DNA of 64,000 nt from Nocardioides sp. JS614. Its GTDB lineage: Bacteria > Actinomycetota > Actinomycetes > Propionibacteriales > Nocardioidaceae. The stretch is taken from NCBI RefSeq assembly GCF_000015265.1, contig NC_008699.1:2480001-2544000 (forward strand). Reading direction: 5' to 3'. The notes under the pieces were generated by a model, which saw nothing but the letters and a program-made list of their open reading frames with translations, did no database searches and had not been told where the DNA came from. This document shows, piece by piece, positions 8,699 to 16,737 of this stretch (the stretch's first letter is position 1; each line of letters begins with the position of its first letter). A program made the position numbers and the translations under genes.

Positions 8699-8731
8699 GA
8701 CGGGCAGGCCGTCGATCGCGGCCTGCCCGTC
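8699..8731 (+). terminator. rho-independent terminator after the SPW gene
   Basis: Perfect 13-bp stem GACGGGCAGGCCG / CGGCCTGCCCGTC with a 7-nt loop, followed by CTTTCGTCCTG. It separates the SPW gene from tetR 38 bp downstream, so tetR is expressed by read-through or from a weak promoter. Confidence 0.8.
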
Positions 8732-8769
8732 CTTTCGTCCTGTCCGTCCGCCGACCTTCCGGAGTACTG

Positions 8770-9339
8770 ATGGCAGCTGATGACAGCCGCACCCGCATCC
8801 TCGACGCGGCCGAGGAGCTCTTCGCCGAGGACGGCTTCGACGCGACGCCGACCGCCCGCGTGGCCGATGCCGCCAAGGTGCCCAAGGGACTGGTCTTCTA
8901 CTACTTCCCACGCAAGATCGACCTGCTGCTGACGCTGTTGCAGGAGCGGCTTCCGGTGCCGACGACGGAGGTAGTCAGAGGTGTCGTACGGCGAGGTGAT
9001 CCCGCCGGGTCGCTGGTGGCCCTGCATCGCAGGATCGGGCTGGACAACCACGACTCGCTGGTGTTGCGTACGATCATCTTCCGCGAGAGCGGCACCCATC
9101 CGCAGGTGCGTGACCACCTTCGTCGCTTACGGCATTCGCTTGTCGAGCTCACCGAGTCCGCGCTGGACCAAGCCGTCGAGTGGACGTTGGCGAACACCCT
9201 CCGCCGCCAGGCCGCGGAGACGTTCGTCTCCGTGATGCTCGACCACGCCAACGCGCGCAGGGCGGGTGGGGTGCCGCCGGACGTGCAGGGCGCGGCGGCC
9301 GTCGTGGCGTTGGCGCTGAAGGCTCCCAAGCTCGCGTGA
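8770..9339 (+). CDS. TetR/AcrR-family transcriptional regulator
   Basis: A 189-residue protein with a canonical TetR N-terminal helix-turn-helix: TRILDAAEELFAEDGFDATP, ending KGLVFYYFPRKIDLL (residues about 8-55). The C-terminal ligand-binding region is divergent, so the ligand cannot be named. It lies directly downstream of the SPW membrane protein and a palindromic operator lies upstream of that gene, suggesting it represses the SPW gene and possibly itself by read-through. Confidence 0.9.
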   Translation: MAADDSRTRILDAAEELFAEDGFDATPTARVADAAKVPKGLVFYYFPRKIDLLLTLLQERLPVPTTEVVRGVVRRGDPAGSLVALHRRIGLDNHDSLVLRTIIFRESGTHPQVRDHLRRLRHSLVELTESALDQAVEWTLANTLRRQAAETFVSVMLDHANARRAGGVPPDVQGAAAVVALALKAPKLA

Positions 9340-9385
9340 GCACGGCAGGTGCGGGCGGGCGGCTGGCACTGGAGCGTCGGCCAGA

Positions 9386-9475
9386 AGCCCTGGTGCCGAC
9401 CTCGACCCGCTGCTTGACGGCGCGACCGAGGTCGCCCAGCGCGCCGTCGTCGCCGATCAGGCCGCGGTCGCGCAT
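9386..9475 (-). pseudogene. possible remnant of an SCO6745-type helix-turn-helix protein
   Basis: In the 220-bp gap after tetR the minus strand encodes MRDRGLIGDDGALGDLGR followed by AVKQRVEVGTRA. This resembles the winged segment of the SCO6745 family (pattern RxRGLhxxDGxLTxxGRxhRxxhExxTD). Nothing recognisable extends on either side, so if real it is a short gene relic. The match is a motif impression only. Confidence 0.3.
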
Positions 9476-9562
9476 CCGGTATCTCCCCGCAGCGCGACTG
9501 CGAAGTTCGGACGCATCCACCGAGTGGCCGAGTCCCCGCGCATCGGCACGGTCATCGCCCGC

Positions 9563-10825
9563 TCAGAACCCCACCGCCGCGGTCGGCGCGAGATCGGTGC
9601 GCATGGCCCGCCACAGCTCGCGCACCGCGCCGGGCCGCTGCTCCTGCACCAGGCCCGCCCGGTGCCGGGCGAGCAGGTTCCCACCGCCGAGGTACGCCGA
9701 GCCCAGCGCCGCGACATCCAGCCGTAGGTCCGGGTCCCCGGACGCGCGCTCCACGACGGCCTCGCCCGAGGCATCCGCGCGGATCCGCCACCTGCCCTCG
9801 TTCCAGGGCGCCGCGGTGTCGGTGACCTCGACCACGACGTCGCACGCCGCGCTCCACCCGCGGGCCTGCAGCGCGGCCGGCAGGTCGACGAGGCGCACCC
9901 ACAGGCCGTCGTACGTCCCCACGTCCGCGGCCGACCGGGGTCCACCCAGCCACGAGAGCAGCGGGTCCTCGACGCCGACGCTGCCGACCTTCACGGTCGC
10001 GATCAGGTCCAGGTCGACCAGCCGCCTCAGCAGCGCCAGGCGTGCTGCCGGCTCGCCGACGACCGTCCACACCTCCACCTCCCCGGCCGGCCGCGCCTTC
10101 TCCCACTTCTCGGTGCGCCGGAACGCCGCGAACCCGACGTCCACGCCGTCGCGCAGCGCGAACAGCACCCGCCACGGCTCCTTGCCGCGCAGGTGCTCGG
10201 GCAGCTGCAGGCACACCTGGTGGTAGTAGCCGGGCTCGCCGACGACCGTGCCCAGCTCGGCGTGGGCGAGGTGGCAGGCTCGCAGCCGCGCCGGTACGTC
10301 GGGCTCCGAGGCCGGGACCATCCGGGTGGTGAGCGCGGCCGCGGGCGCCTCGAGGCCGGGCGCGGACAGCGCCGTACCCCGCCCGAGCCGCACCTCCAGC
10401 TCCAGCGACGCCAGGCCGTAGCCGTGCCGCCCGTAGATCGCCGGCTCGCTCGCGTGCAGGGCCGAGAGGTGCAGGCCCTCGGCCCGCACCTGCTCGAAGT
10501 GGTGGCGCAGCATCGCCGTGAGGACGCCGCGACGCCGGTGGTCGGGGTGCACGCCCACCCAGGTCAGGCCCGCGCACGGCACCTGCCGGGCCCCGGCATC
10601 GGGGCCGGGGATCGACAGGGTGAGAGGGAAGACGCCGTAGATCCCGGGATACGTCGCCGGGTCCGCGCCGTCCAGGTCGACGGCGAAGCGCTGCTCGGGC
10701 GCGAGCCCGGTCAGCTGCACCTCCGTCGGCGCGCTCGGCACCTCGGCGAACCAGACCGTGTGGTCGGTGGCGAGGTACCGCTCGGCGTCGGTGGCGCGAT
10801 CCACCTTGATCGGGTCGGGGCTCAT
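9563..10825 (-). CDS. Eis-like GNAT N-acetyltransferase
   Basis: A 420-residue protein with the architecture of the Eis family: an N-terminal GNAT domain with the acetyl-CoA loop VHPDHRRRGVLTAML (about residues 86-100), a second GNAT-like middle region (about 150-290) and an SCP2-like C-terminal domain. It ends in a C-terminal Phe, the residue whose carboxylate takes part in catalysis in Eis. These enzymes acetylate amines, including aminoglycosides. ATG 10825 follows GGGGAC; the frame is open upstream but gives a poor N-terminus. It is divergent from the YcaQ-like gene. Confidence 0.85.
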   Translation of the reverse strand: MSPDPIKVDRATDAERYLATDHTVWFAEVPSAPTEVQLTGLAPEQRFAVDLDGADPATYPGIYGVFPLTLSIPGPDAGARQVPCAGLTWVGVHPDHRRRGVLTAMLRHHFEQVRAEGLHLSALHASEPAIYGRHGYGLASLELEVRLGRGTALSAPGLEAPAAALTTRMVPASEPDVPARLRACHLAHAELGTVVGEPGYYHQVCLQLPEHLRGKEPWRVLFALRDGVDVGFAAFRRTEKWEKARPAGEVEVWTVVGEPAARLALLRRLVDLDLIATVKVGSVGVEDPLLSWLGGPRSAADVGTYDGLWVRLVDLPAALQARGWSAACDVVVEVTDTAAPWNEGRWRIRADASGEAVVERASGDPDLRLDVAALGSAYLGGGNLLARHRAGLVQEQRPGAVRELWRAMRTDLAPTAAVGF

Positions 10826-10885
10826 GTCCCCAGCAAACCCTCGGCACGGTGGCAGGAACAACCGGTTTGACTACCCTCGTGTCCC

Positions 10886-11992
10886 GTGACCGGGCCGCAC
10901 CAGCTCTCGCAGGCGGACGCGCGGCGGGTCGCCGTCCGCGCGCAGCTGCTGGACGCCGAGCGACCGGCCGACCTGACGACGGTGCTACGCCATCTCACGG
11001 TGCTGCAGCACGACCCGATCAGCGCCATCGCGCCCAGCGCCGACCTGGTGCTGTGGAGCCGGCTCGGGCCGGCGTACGACCCCGGTGAGCTGCGCGACGC
11101 CGTGGACGAGCAGCGGGTGATCGACCTGCACGGCCTGCTGCGCCCGGCCGAGGACATCGCACTGTTCCGCGCAGAGATGGCGCGCTGGCCCGGCAGCGGG
11201 GACCTGCGGGACTGGCAGGTGCAGCGGGTCGCCTGGGTCGAGGCGAACGCGGCCTGCCGGCTGGACCTGCTCGAGCGGCTGCGCGCGGACGGGCCGCTGC
11301 CGATCCGCGAGCTGCCCGACACCTGCGAGGTGCCGTGGGGGAGCAGCGGCTGGACGAACAACAAGAACGTCCAGCGATTGCTGGGGTTCATGGTGCAACG
11401 CGGCGAGGTCGCCAGCGCCGGTGGCTGGGGCAAGGACCGGCTCTGGGACCTCGCCGAGCGGGTCTACCCCGACGACCCGGTGCCACCGGCCGACGAGGCG
11501 GACCTCCTGCTCCGCGAGCGGCGGCTGCGGTCGCTGGGGATCGCGCGGGTGCGGGTGGCAGAGGTTCCCGGTGAGCCGTACGACGTCGGCGACGTCGGGG
11601 AGCCGGCGGTCGTCGACGGTGTCAAGGGGGAGTGGCGGGTCGACCCGCACTACCTCGACGGCGCCCCGTTCGCCGGCCGGGCCGCATTGCTCTCGCCGTT
11701 CGACCGGCTCGTCGCCGACCGCAAGCGGCTGGCGGAGCTGTTCGACTACGAGTACCTGCTCGAGATGTACAAGCCCGCCGCCAAGCGCCGCTGGGGCTAC
11801 TACGCGCTGCCCGTCCTGTACGGCGACCGCCTGATCGGCAAGCTGGACGCGACCGCGGATCGCGCCGCAGGGGTGCTGCGGGTGACGGCGCTCCACGAGG
11901 ACCAGCCGTTCGCGCCCGAGATCCGCGCCGCGGTCGAGGCCGAGATCGACGATCTCGCGCGCTGGCTCGACCTCGAGATCGAGCGCGGTTAG
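10886..11992 (+). CDS. winged-helix DNA-binding protein of the YcaQ/AlkX glycosylase family
   Basis: A 368-residue member of the HTH_42 family, which includes the interstrand-crosslink DNA glycosylase YcaQ and AlkX. Recognisable features are LRHLTVLQHDPISAIAPSADLVLWSR (shown in part; residues about 34-58, with the family's Gln-x-Asp catalytic segment QHDP), the YDPGELRDAV segment, and a C-terminal part rich in conserved aromatic residues (KRRWGYYALPVLYGDRLIG). GTG 10886 lies 8 nt after TACCCT, consistent with a leaderless transcript. It overlaps the 3' end of the RidA gene by 4 bp, tail to tail. Confidence 0.82.
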   Translation: MTGPHQLSQADARRVAVRAQLLDAERPADLTTVLRHLTVLQHDPISAIAPSADLVLWSRLGPAYDPGELRDAVDEQRVIDLHGLLRPAEDIALFRAEMARWPGSGDLRDWQVQRVAWVEANAACRLDLLERLRADGPLPIRELPDTCEVPWGSSGWTNNKNVQRLLGFMVQRGEVASAGGWGKDRLWDLAERVYPDDPVPPADEADLLLRERRLRSLGIARVRVAEVPGEPYDVGDVGEPAVVDGVKGEWRVDPHYLDGAPFAGRAALLSPFDRLVADRKRLAELFDYEYLLEMYKPAAKRRWGYYALPVLYGDRLIGKLDATADRAAGVLRVTALHEDQPFAPEIRAAVEAEIDDLARWLDLEIERG

Positions 11993-12372
11993 GAGTCGAG
12001 CACCGCGTCCAGCTCGACCTCGACCTTCCAGCGCGGGTCGAGCAGGCCGGCCACGACGACCATGGTCGAGGCGGGCTGCACGTCGCCGAACACCTCCCCG
12101 TGCACGGCGCCGATCGCGTCCCCGTCCGCGGCGGAGACGACGTACTGCCGGGTGCGCACCACGTCGCCGACCGACCCGCCGAGCTCGGTCAACGCAGCCA
12201 GGCAGATCTCCCAGCAGCGGCGGGCCTGGACGGCGGGGTCGGGGTCGACCGAGCCGTCCGGCCACACCGGCGCGGTGCCGCTGACCGCAACGACCGAGCC
12301 GACGCGGACCGCGCGGCTGAAGCCGATGGAGGACTCGAAGGGCGATCCGGAGCGGGCCGAGGTGCGGGTCAT
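11989..12372 (-). CDS. RidA-family protein
   Basis: A 127-residue trimeric Rid-fold protein; family members hydrolyse reactive enamine/imine intermediates from amino-acid metabolism. Visible motifs are VGSVVAVSGTAPVWPDG (residues about 24-40), VVRTRQYV (about 71-78) and the C-terminal VEVELDAVL. The canonical catalytic Arg region appears as VVRTRQYVV. ATG 12372 lies 6 nt after TAGGCT on the minus strand, so it is probably leaderless. The subgroup (RidA or Rid2-7) is not resolved. Confidence 0.85.
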   Translation of the reverse strand: MTRTSARSGSPFESSIGFSRAVRVGSVVAVSGTAPVWPDGSVDPDPAVQARRCWEICLAALTELGGSVGDVVRTRQYVVSAADGDAIGAVHGEVFGDVQPASTMVVVAGLLDPRWKVEVELDAVLDS

Positions 12373-12398
12373 GGCCGCAGCCTAGGACGGGCGCGAGG

Positions 12399-12833
12399 TC
12401 AGTCGTCCCGGCACTGGCCCGCCGGGTCCGCGGACCCGGCGGCCGGGTCGAGGAGGCCGGTGGCCCGGGAGCGTCCCAGGTTCCACTCCAGCCAGTCGTC
12501 GTCGGCGGGCTCCCGGCCGGCCAGCGCGCAGACCCGGTCGGCGGGATCGACCCGCGCCAGCGCGGGGACGGCATCGTCCGAGAGACCGCGCAGGTAGGTC
12601 CAGTCCACCCGCCCGGTCTCGGCGTACCGGTCCAGGTTGTGCTCGGCGATCCAGGCGTCCGGGTTCAGTGCCGCCAGCGCCAGCAGCGCCACCGCGCCGC
12701 TGAGCGGTGCGAACCGCGGCAGCCACCGCGCTCGCAGCACGGTGCCGGAGGCCAGGACGGCCAGCACCAGGATCCCGAGCCAGCCCTCGAAGACGTCGAC
12801 GAGCAGCCGCCCGCGGGCGGTAGCTGCCCGCAC
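12399..12833 (-). pseudogene. C-terminal fragment of a DUF4153/DUF4173 membrane protein
   Basis: The 144 codons (GTG 12833 or a frame entered from upstream) encode one and a half membrane helices (GWLGILVLAVLASG, FAPLSGAVALLALAALNPD) followed by AWIAEHNLDRYAETGRVDWTYLRGLSDDAVPAL. That last stretch is the typical end of DUF4153/DUF4173 proteins, which normally have about 450-550 residues and many helices. The N-terminal two thirds are absent; in their place is the start of an unrelated acetyltransferase gene in a different frame. Confidence 0.7.
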
Positions 12834-13050
12834 AGCTGTAGCCCACCAGCGCGCCGGCCCGCTCGGCCACCAGGAGGTGGTCGCCGGGTTCGGTGCTGGC
12901 CAGGCGGGCCGTCCAGTGGTCCGGCCCGGGCGGCTCCGTGGCGAACGTGGAGATCCCGTGACGGACCTCCTCGTCGTAGATCGCGGCGATCCCGGGCAGG
13001 TCCGCCACGGTTGCCGCCCGGATCGTCGCCCCCGTGCTGGCGCCAGTCAT
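12811..13050 (-). pseudogene. N-terminal fragment of a phosphinothricin-type GNAT acetyltransferase
   Basis: From ATG 13050 about 80 residues match the N-terminal half of PAT/bar-type acetyltransferases (IRAATVADLPGIAAIYDEEV, ISTFATEPP, LVAERAGALVGYSCAGSYRPR). The acetyl-CoA binding motif (R-G-x-G-x-G/A), normally about 20 residues later, is missing because the sequence passes into the DUF4173 fragment in another frame near 12810-12835. It therefore looks like the scar of an internal deletion joining two neighbouring genes. Confidence 0.7.
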
Positions 13051-13119
13051 GGCGCCATCTTCGCGGAGCCTGGCCGGAACCGGTGCCCAGGTGTGGCTGC
13101 CGGCTGGTTGGATTGCCCC

Positions 13120-14280
13120 ATGAGCAGCGACACGTCCCGGGACGGCGCGATCGTCCCCGACACCAAGGACTGGACCTGGGTCCTGGACCGGGCCTGCCCC
13201 GAGTGCGGCTTCGAGGCCTCGCGGGTCACCGTCGACCGGCTCGCCGAGGTCGTCCGCGACAACGCGACGACGTGGGAGGCGGTGCTGACCCTCGACGACG
13301 CGACCGTTCGCCCGGACCCGGCGACCTGGTCGGCGCTCGAGTACGCCTGCCACGTCCGCGACGTGCACCGCCTCTTCGATGTCCGGCTCGGGCTGATGCT
13401 CGACGAGACCGACCCGCAGTTCGCCAACTGGGACCAGGACGAGACCGCGATCGCCGAGCGGTACGCCGAGCAGGACCCGGCCACGGTCGCCACCGACCTG
13501 CTCGACGCGGCGGAGGTCGTCGCGGCGCGCTACGAGGCGGTGCCGCCCGACGCGTGGAGCCGGCGCGGCTTCCGCAGCGACGGCAGCGCGTTCACCGTCG
13601 AGAGCCTGGGCCGCTACCACCTGCACGACATCGTCCATCACGCGTGGGACGTGCGGGCGCTTGCCGCCCGGGCAACCGTCGAGGCCTACGACGCGCACGC
13701 CGCGTCCTACCGCGACGGGACGAACGACGTCTCGGCCGAGACCGCCGCGCAGGTCGCCGACCTCGTGGCCACGCTGGGGCCGGGCGCCCGCGTGCTCGAG
13801 ATCGGCAGCGGGGGCGGACGCGACGCGGTGGTGCTCGAGCAGGCGGGCTTGTCCGTGCGCCGCACCGACATCACCCCGGCCTTCGTCGACCTGCTGCGCG
13901 AGGCCGGTCACGAGGCCGATCTGCTCGACCCGCTCGTGGACGACCTGGCCGACCCGCGTGCCCCGAGGAGGCCGTACGACGGCGTCTGGGCGAGCGCCAG
14001 CCTGCTCCACGTCGACCGGGCCGACCTGCCGGCGGTGCTGCACCGCTTGGCCGCGGCCACGCGTCCTGGGGGCGCGCTCCTGCTGTGGCTGAAGGAGGGT
14101 GACGGTGAGGCGTGGTCCACCCACGGCTTCGTCGGCGCCCCCCGCCACTTCGTCTACTGGCGCGAGGCCCCGCTGCGCGCCGCGTTGGAGGGCGCGGGCT
14201 GGACCGTCGACCGGGTCGACCACAGCGTGAGCAGCCGCACCGGCGAGCCGTGGCTGGACGTGCGGGCGACGCGGGCGTGA
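13120..14280 (+). CDS. DinB-like domain fused to a class I SAM-dependent methyltransferase
   Basis: A 386-residue two-domain protein. Residues about 18-185 are a DinB/YfiT-type four-helix domain with the conserved opening DWTWVLDRACPECGF (CxxC at 26/29) and candidate metal-binding histidines His78 (CHVRDV), His169 and His173 (YHLHDIVHH). Residues about 188-386 are a Rossmann methyltransferase with motif I VLEIGSGGGRDAV (about 225-237) and LHVDRADLPAVLHRLAAATR. The DinB domain alone is a common actinobacterial protein and the fusion is less usual. ATG 13120 is used; upstream in-frame codons overlap the deletion scar. The substrate is unknown. Confidence 0.8.
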   Translation: MSSDTSRDGAIVPDTKDWTWVLDRACPECGFEASRVTVDRLAEVVRDNATTWEAVLTLDDATVRPDPATWSALEYACHVRDVHRLFDVRLGLMLDETDPQFANWDQDETAIAERYAEQDPATVATDLLDAAEVVAARYEAVPPDAWSRRGFRSDGSAFTVESLGRYHLHDIVHHAWDVRALAARATVEAYDAHAASYRDGTNDVSAETAAQVADLVATLGPGARVLEIGSGGGRDAVVLEQAGLSVRRTDITPAFVDLLREAGHEADLLDPLVDDLADPRAPRRPYDGVWASASLLHVDRADLPAVLHRLAAATRPGGALLLWLKEGDGEAWSTHGFVGAPRHFVYWREAPLRAALEGAGWTVDRVDHSVSSRTGEPWLDVRATRA

Positions 14281-14287
14281 GGAACCC

Positions 14288-14482
14288 ATGAGACACACCG
14301 AGTTCTGGTCCCGACTGGACGACGCACTGGGGCCGGCGTACTCCCGATCCTGGGCCGACATGTACGTGATGGCCGAGCTCGGCGGCCGGACCGCCGCGCA
14401 GGCGCTGGCCGCGGGCGTGCCGCCCAAGCAGGTCTGGGCGGCGGTCTGGAGCGCGCTCGAGCTGCCGGCGAGCAAGCGGTGA
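14288..14482 (+). CDS. DUF3046 family protein
   Basis: A 64-residue protein. MRHTEFWSRLDDALGPAYSR followed by SWADMYVMAELGGRTAAQAL is the DUF3046 signature, a small actinobacterial protein usually encoded next to recA and recX; its function is not known. Here an MFS transporter gene and mtnP separate it from recA. It starts 7 bp after the methyltransferase stop. Confidence 0.9.
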   Translation: MRHTEFWSRLDDALGPAYSRSWADMYVMAELGGRTAAQALAAGVPPKQVWAAVWSALELPASKR

Positions 14483-14486
14483 TCGA

Positions 14487-15752
14487 GTGGTGAGCGTCCG
14501 TGCCCTGCCCGACGTCGCGGAGGTGCAGCGGCGCACGATGCGCACGCTGGTCGCCGCGCAGGCGGTCGGCGCCATCGGCATCACCATCGGCATCGCGACG
14601 GCCTCGCTGCTCGCGCGGGACATCTCCGGGTCGGAGAGCCAGGCCGGCCTCGCCCAGACCTTCCAGGTGCTCGGCGCGGCGGTCGCGGCCTACCTGCTGG
14701 CGCGGCTGATGTCGGTGCGCGGCCGGCGGGTCGGCCTGGTGACCGGCTACCTCCTCGGCGCCGCCGGCGCGCTGCTCGCCGTACTGGCCGGCGTGGTGGA
14801 CTCGATGCTGGTGCTGCTCGTGGGCGCGGTGCTGCTCGGCTCGACGACCGCCGCGAACAGCAGCGCCCGGTACGCCGCGACCGACCTCGCCGAGGACGCC
14901 CACAAGGGCCGGGCGCTCTCCACGGTGGTGTGGGCGACGACCATCGGCGCGGTCGCCGGCCCCAACCTGACGGGACCGGCGGGCGCCCTGGCGGGCTGGC
15001 TCGGCATTCCCGAGCTCACCGGGCCGTTCGCACTCGGCAGCCTCGGCATGCTCGGGGCCGCGTTGATCACGTTCCTGATGCTGCGGCCCGACCCGCTGCT
15101 CACGGCCCGGGAGGTGGCCGGGGTCGCTCCCCAGGCGCCCGGCGGGACCGGCTGGGGGCGCGCCGTCGCCGCCGCCCGGGAGCGCCCGGTGATCGCCTTC
15201 GCCGTCCTGGCCATGGCCTGCTCGCACGCCGCGATGGTCGCGGTGATGGTGATGACGCCGCTGCACATGGAGCACGGGCACGCGGAGCTGCGGGTGATCG
15301 GCATCGTGATCAGCGTCCACGTGCTCGGCATGTTCGCGTTCTCCCCGCTGGTCGGCATGCTCGCCGACCGCACCGGCCGGCCGGCCGTCCTGCTCGAGGG
15401 CGCGGCGCTCCTGCTCGCGTCGCTGGTGCTCTCCGCCCGCGCGCCCGAGGGCAGCTCCTGGCAGATCTTCGTCGGGCTGTTCCTGCTCGGGCTGGGCTGG
15501 TCGTTCGCGACCGTCGCCGCCTCGACCCTGATCGCGCAGCACGCGCCGCTCGACGCGCTCACCGACGTCCAGGGTGCGGCCGACCTGGTGATGGGGCTGA
15601 CCGCCGCCGGGGCCGGCGCCCTGGCCGGCGTCGTGGTCGGCGCCTGGGGCTACCCGGAGCTCGCGATCTCCGCGATCGGCCTGGTCGCGTTGGTCGCCGT
15701 CGGCGGTCTGGGCGCCCGCGCGTCCACCCGGCCTGGCAGGGTGGACGCATGA
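14487..15752 (+). CDS. MFS transporter
   Basis: A 421-residue major facilitator with about 12 membrane helices. The loop between helices 2 and 3 carries LARLMSVRGRRVGLVTGYLLG (in part), the MFS motif A position, and a large central loop separates the two six-helix halves near residue 200. The second half repeats the motif as LVGMLADRTGRPAVL (about 287-301). The protein starts at GTG 14487 just after DUF3046, and its stop overlaps the mtnP start (ATGA), so transport may be linked to methylthioadenosine salvage or be merely co-transcribed. The substrate is unknown. Confidence 0.85.
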   Translation: MVSVRALPDVAEVQRRTMRTLVAAQAVGAIGITIGIATASLLARDISGSESQAGLAQTFQVLGAAVAAYLLARLMSVRGRRVGLVTGYLLGAAGALLAVLAGVVDSMLVLLVGAVLLGSTTAANSSARYAATDLAEDAHKGRALSTVVWATTIGAVAGPNLTGPAGALAGWLGIPELTGPFALGSLGMLGAALITFLMLRPDPLLTAREVAGVAPQAPGGTGWGRAVAAARERPVIAFAVLAMACSHAAMVAVMVMTPLHMEHGHAELRVIGIVISVHVLGMFAFSPLVGMLADRTGRPAVLLEGAALLLASLVLSARAPEGSSWQIFVGLFLLGLGWSFATVAASTLIAQHAPLDALTDVQGAADLVMGLTAAGAGALAGVVVGAWGYPELAISAIGLVALVAVGGLGARASTRPGRVDA

Positions 15753-16543
15753 CCGTCGCGGACGTCGCCGTGATCGGCGGCACCGGCTTCTACTCCTTCC
15801 TCGGCGCCGCCGGGGAGGAGGTCGAGGAGCACGTCGTGGACACGCCGTACGGTGCGCCCTCGGCCCCGGTCTCGGTCGGCACTGTCGCCGACCGCCGGGT
15901 GGCGTTCCTGCCCCGGCACGGCCGGCACCATGAGTACCCACCTCACCGGATCCCCTACCGCGCCAACCTCTGGGCGCTGCGCTCGCTCGGTGTGCGCCAG
16001 GTGCTGGCGCCGTGCGCGGTGGGCGGCCTGAGCCCGGAGGTGGCGCCCGGGGACGTCGTGGTGCCCGACCAGCTCGTCGACCGCACCCAGGGGCGGGTGT
16101 CGAGCTATGTCGAGACCGGTGCGGTGCACCTGCCGTTCGCCGACCCGTACTGCCCGGGGGTCTCGGCCGCGCTGCTGGCCGCGGCGCCCGACGCCCGCGT
16201 CGGGGGAGCGATGGTGGTGATCGAGGGGCCGCGCTTCTCCACCCGAGCCGAGTCGCGCCACTACGCCGAGCAGGGCTGGGCGCTGATCAACATGACCGGG
16301 GCACCCGAGGCGGCGCTCGCCCGCGAGCTGCGGCTGTGCTACGCCACGATCGCGCTGGTCACGGACATGGACGCCGGCGCCGAGAGCGGGGCGGGGGTCA
16401 GCCAGGAGGAGGTGTTCGCGCTGTTCCGCGCGAACCTCGGCCGGCTCGAGGGGGTCCTGACCCGGGCCGTCGCCGGGCTGCCGGACCCCGAGGGCTGCAC
16501 GTGCTCGTCGTGGGCCGACGGCATCGATCTGACCTACCTCTGA
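15749..16543 (+). CDS. mtnP: S-methyl-5'-thioadenosine phosphorylase
   Basis: A 264-residue purine nucleoside phosphorylase superfamily enzyme that splits methylthioadenosine with phosphate into adenine and methylthioribose-1-phosphate. Motifs include IGGTGFYSF (phosphate loop, residues 8-16), FLPRHGRHHEYPPHRIPYRAN (in part, about 51-70), and VIEGPRFSTRAESRHY followed by NMTGAPEAALARE (about 155-195), where MTGAPE is the substrate-binding motif. ATG 15749 overlaps the MFS stop by 4 bp, indicating translational coupling. Family members can also act on inosine, so specificity is inferred. Confidence 0.92.
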   Translation: MTVADVAVIGGTGFYSFLGAAGEEVEEHVVDTPYGAPSAPVSVGTVADRRVAFLPRHGRHHEYPPHRIPYRANLWALRSLGVRQVLAPCAVGGLSPEVAPGDVVVPDQLVDRTQGRVSSYVETGAVHLPFADPYCPGVSAALLAAAPDARVGGAMVVIEGPRFSTRAESRHYAEQGWALINMTGAPEAALARELRLCYATIALVTDMDAGAESGAGVSQEEVFALFRANLGRLEGVLTRAVAGLPDPEGCTCSSWADGIDLTYL

Positions 16544-16587
16544 GGAGGGCGGAGGTCCGGACGACACGCCGCCCCTCCTGCCGACGT

Positions 16588-16601
16588 CGAACAGGTGTTC
16601 G
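16588..16601. promoter_or_regulatory. LexA (SOS) box upstream of recA
   Basis: CGAACAGGTGTTCG is a perfect CGAAC-N4-GTTCG palindrome, the actinobacterial SOS box. A -10-like hexamer TAGGTT follows at 16605-16610, so bound LexA would cover the upstream part of that promoter. It is 137 bp before recA. Confidence 0.9.
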
Positions 16602-16672
16602 GGCTAGGTTGGGTCCACAGGTACGACGCGGAGCGAGGTCGTCCACAGCTTCGGCGGTGCTGATCAGGGCAC

Positions 16673-16694
16673 TGTCGGTGGCTCGCTCTAGCGT
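16673..16694 (+). promoter_or_regulatory. RecA-NDp (PafBC-type) promoter of recA
   Basis: TGTCGGTG (16673-16680), exactly 8 nt, then TAGCGT (16689-16694): a full match to TGTCRGTG-N8-TANNNT, the LexA-independent DNA-damage promoter first described at mycobacterial recA and later assigned to PafBC. It lies 44 bp before the recA ATG. Confidence 0.85.
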
Positions 16695-16737
16695 CGCCGA
16701 TGTGCCTGGACCACGACGAGAGAAGAGGAAGCAGCAG

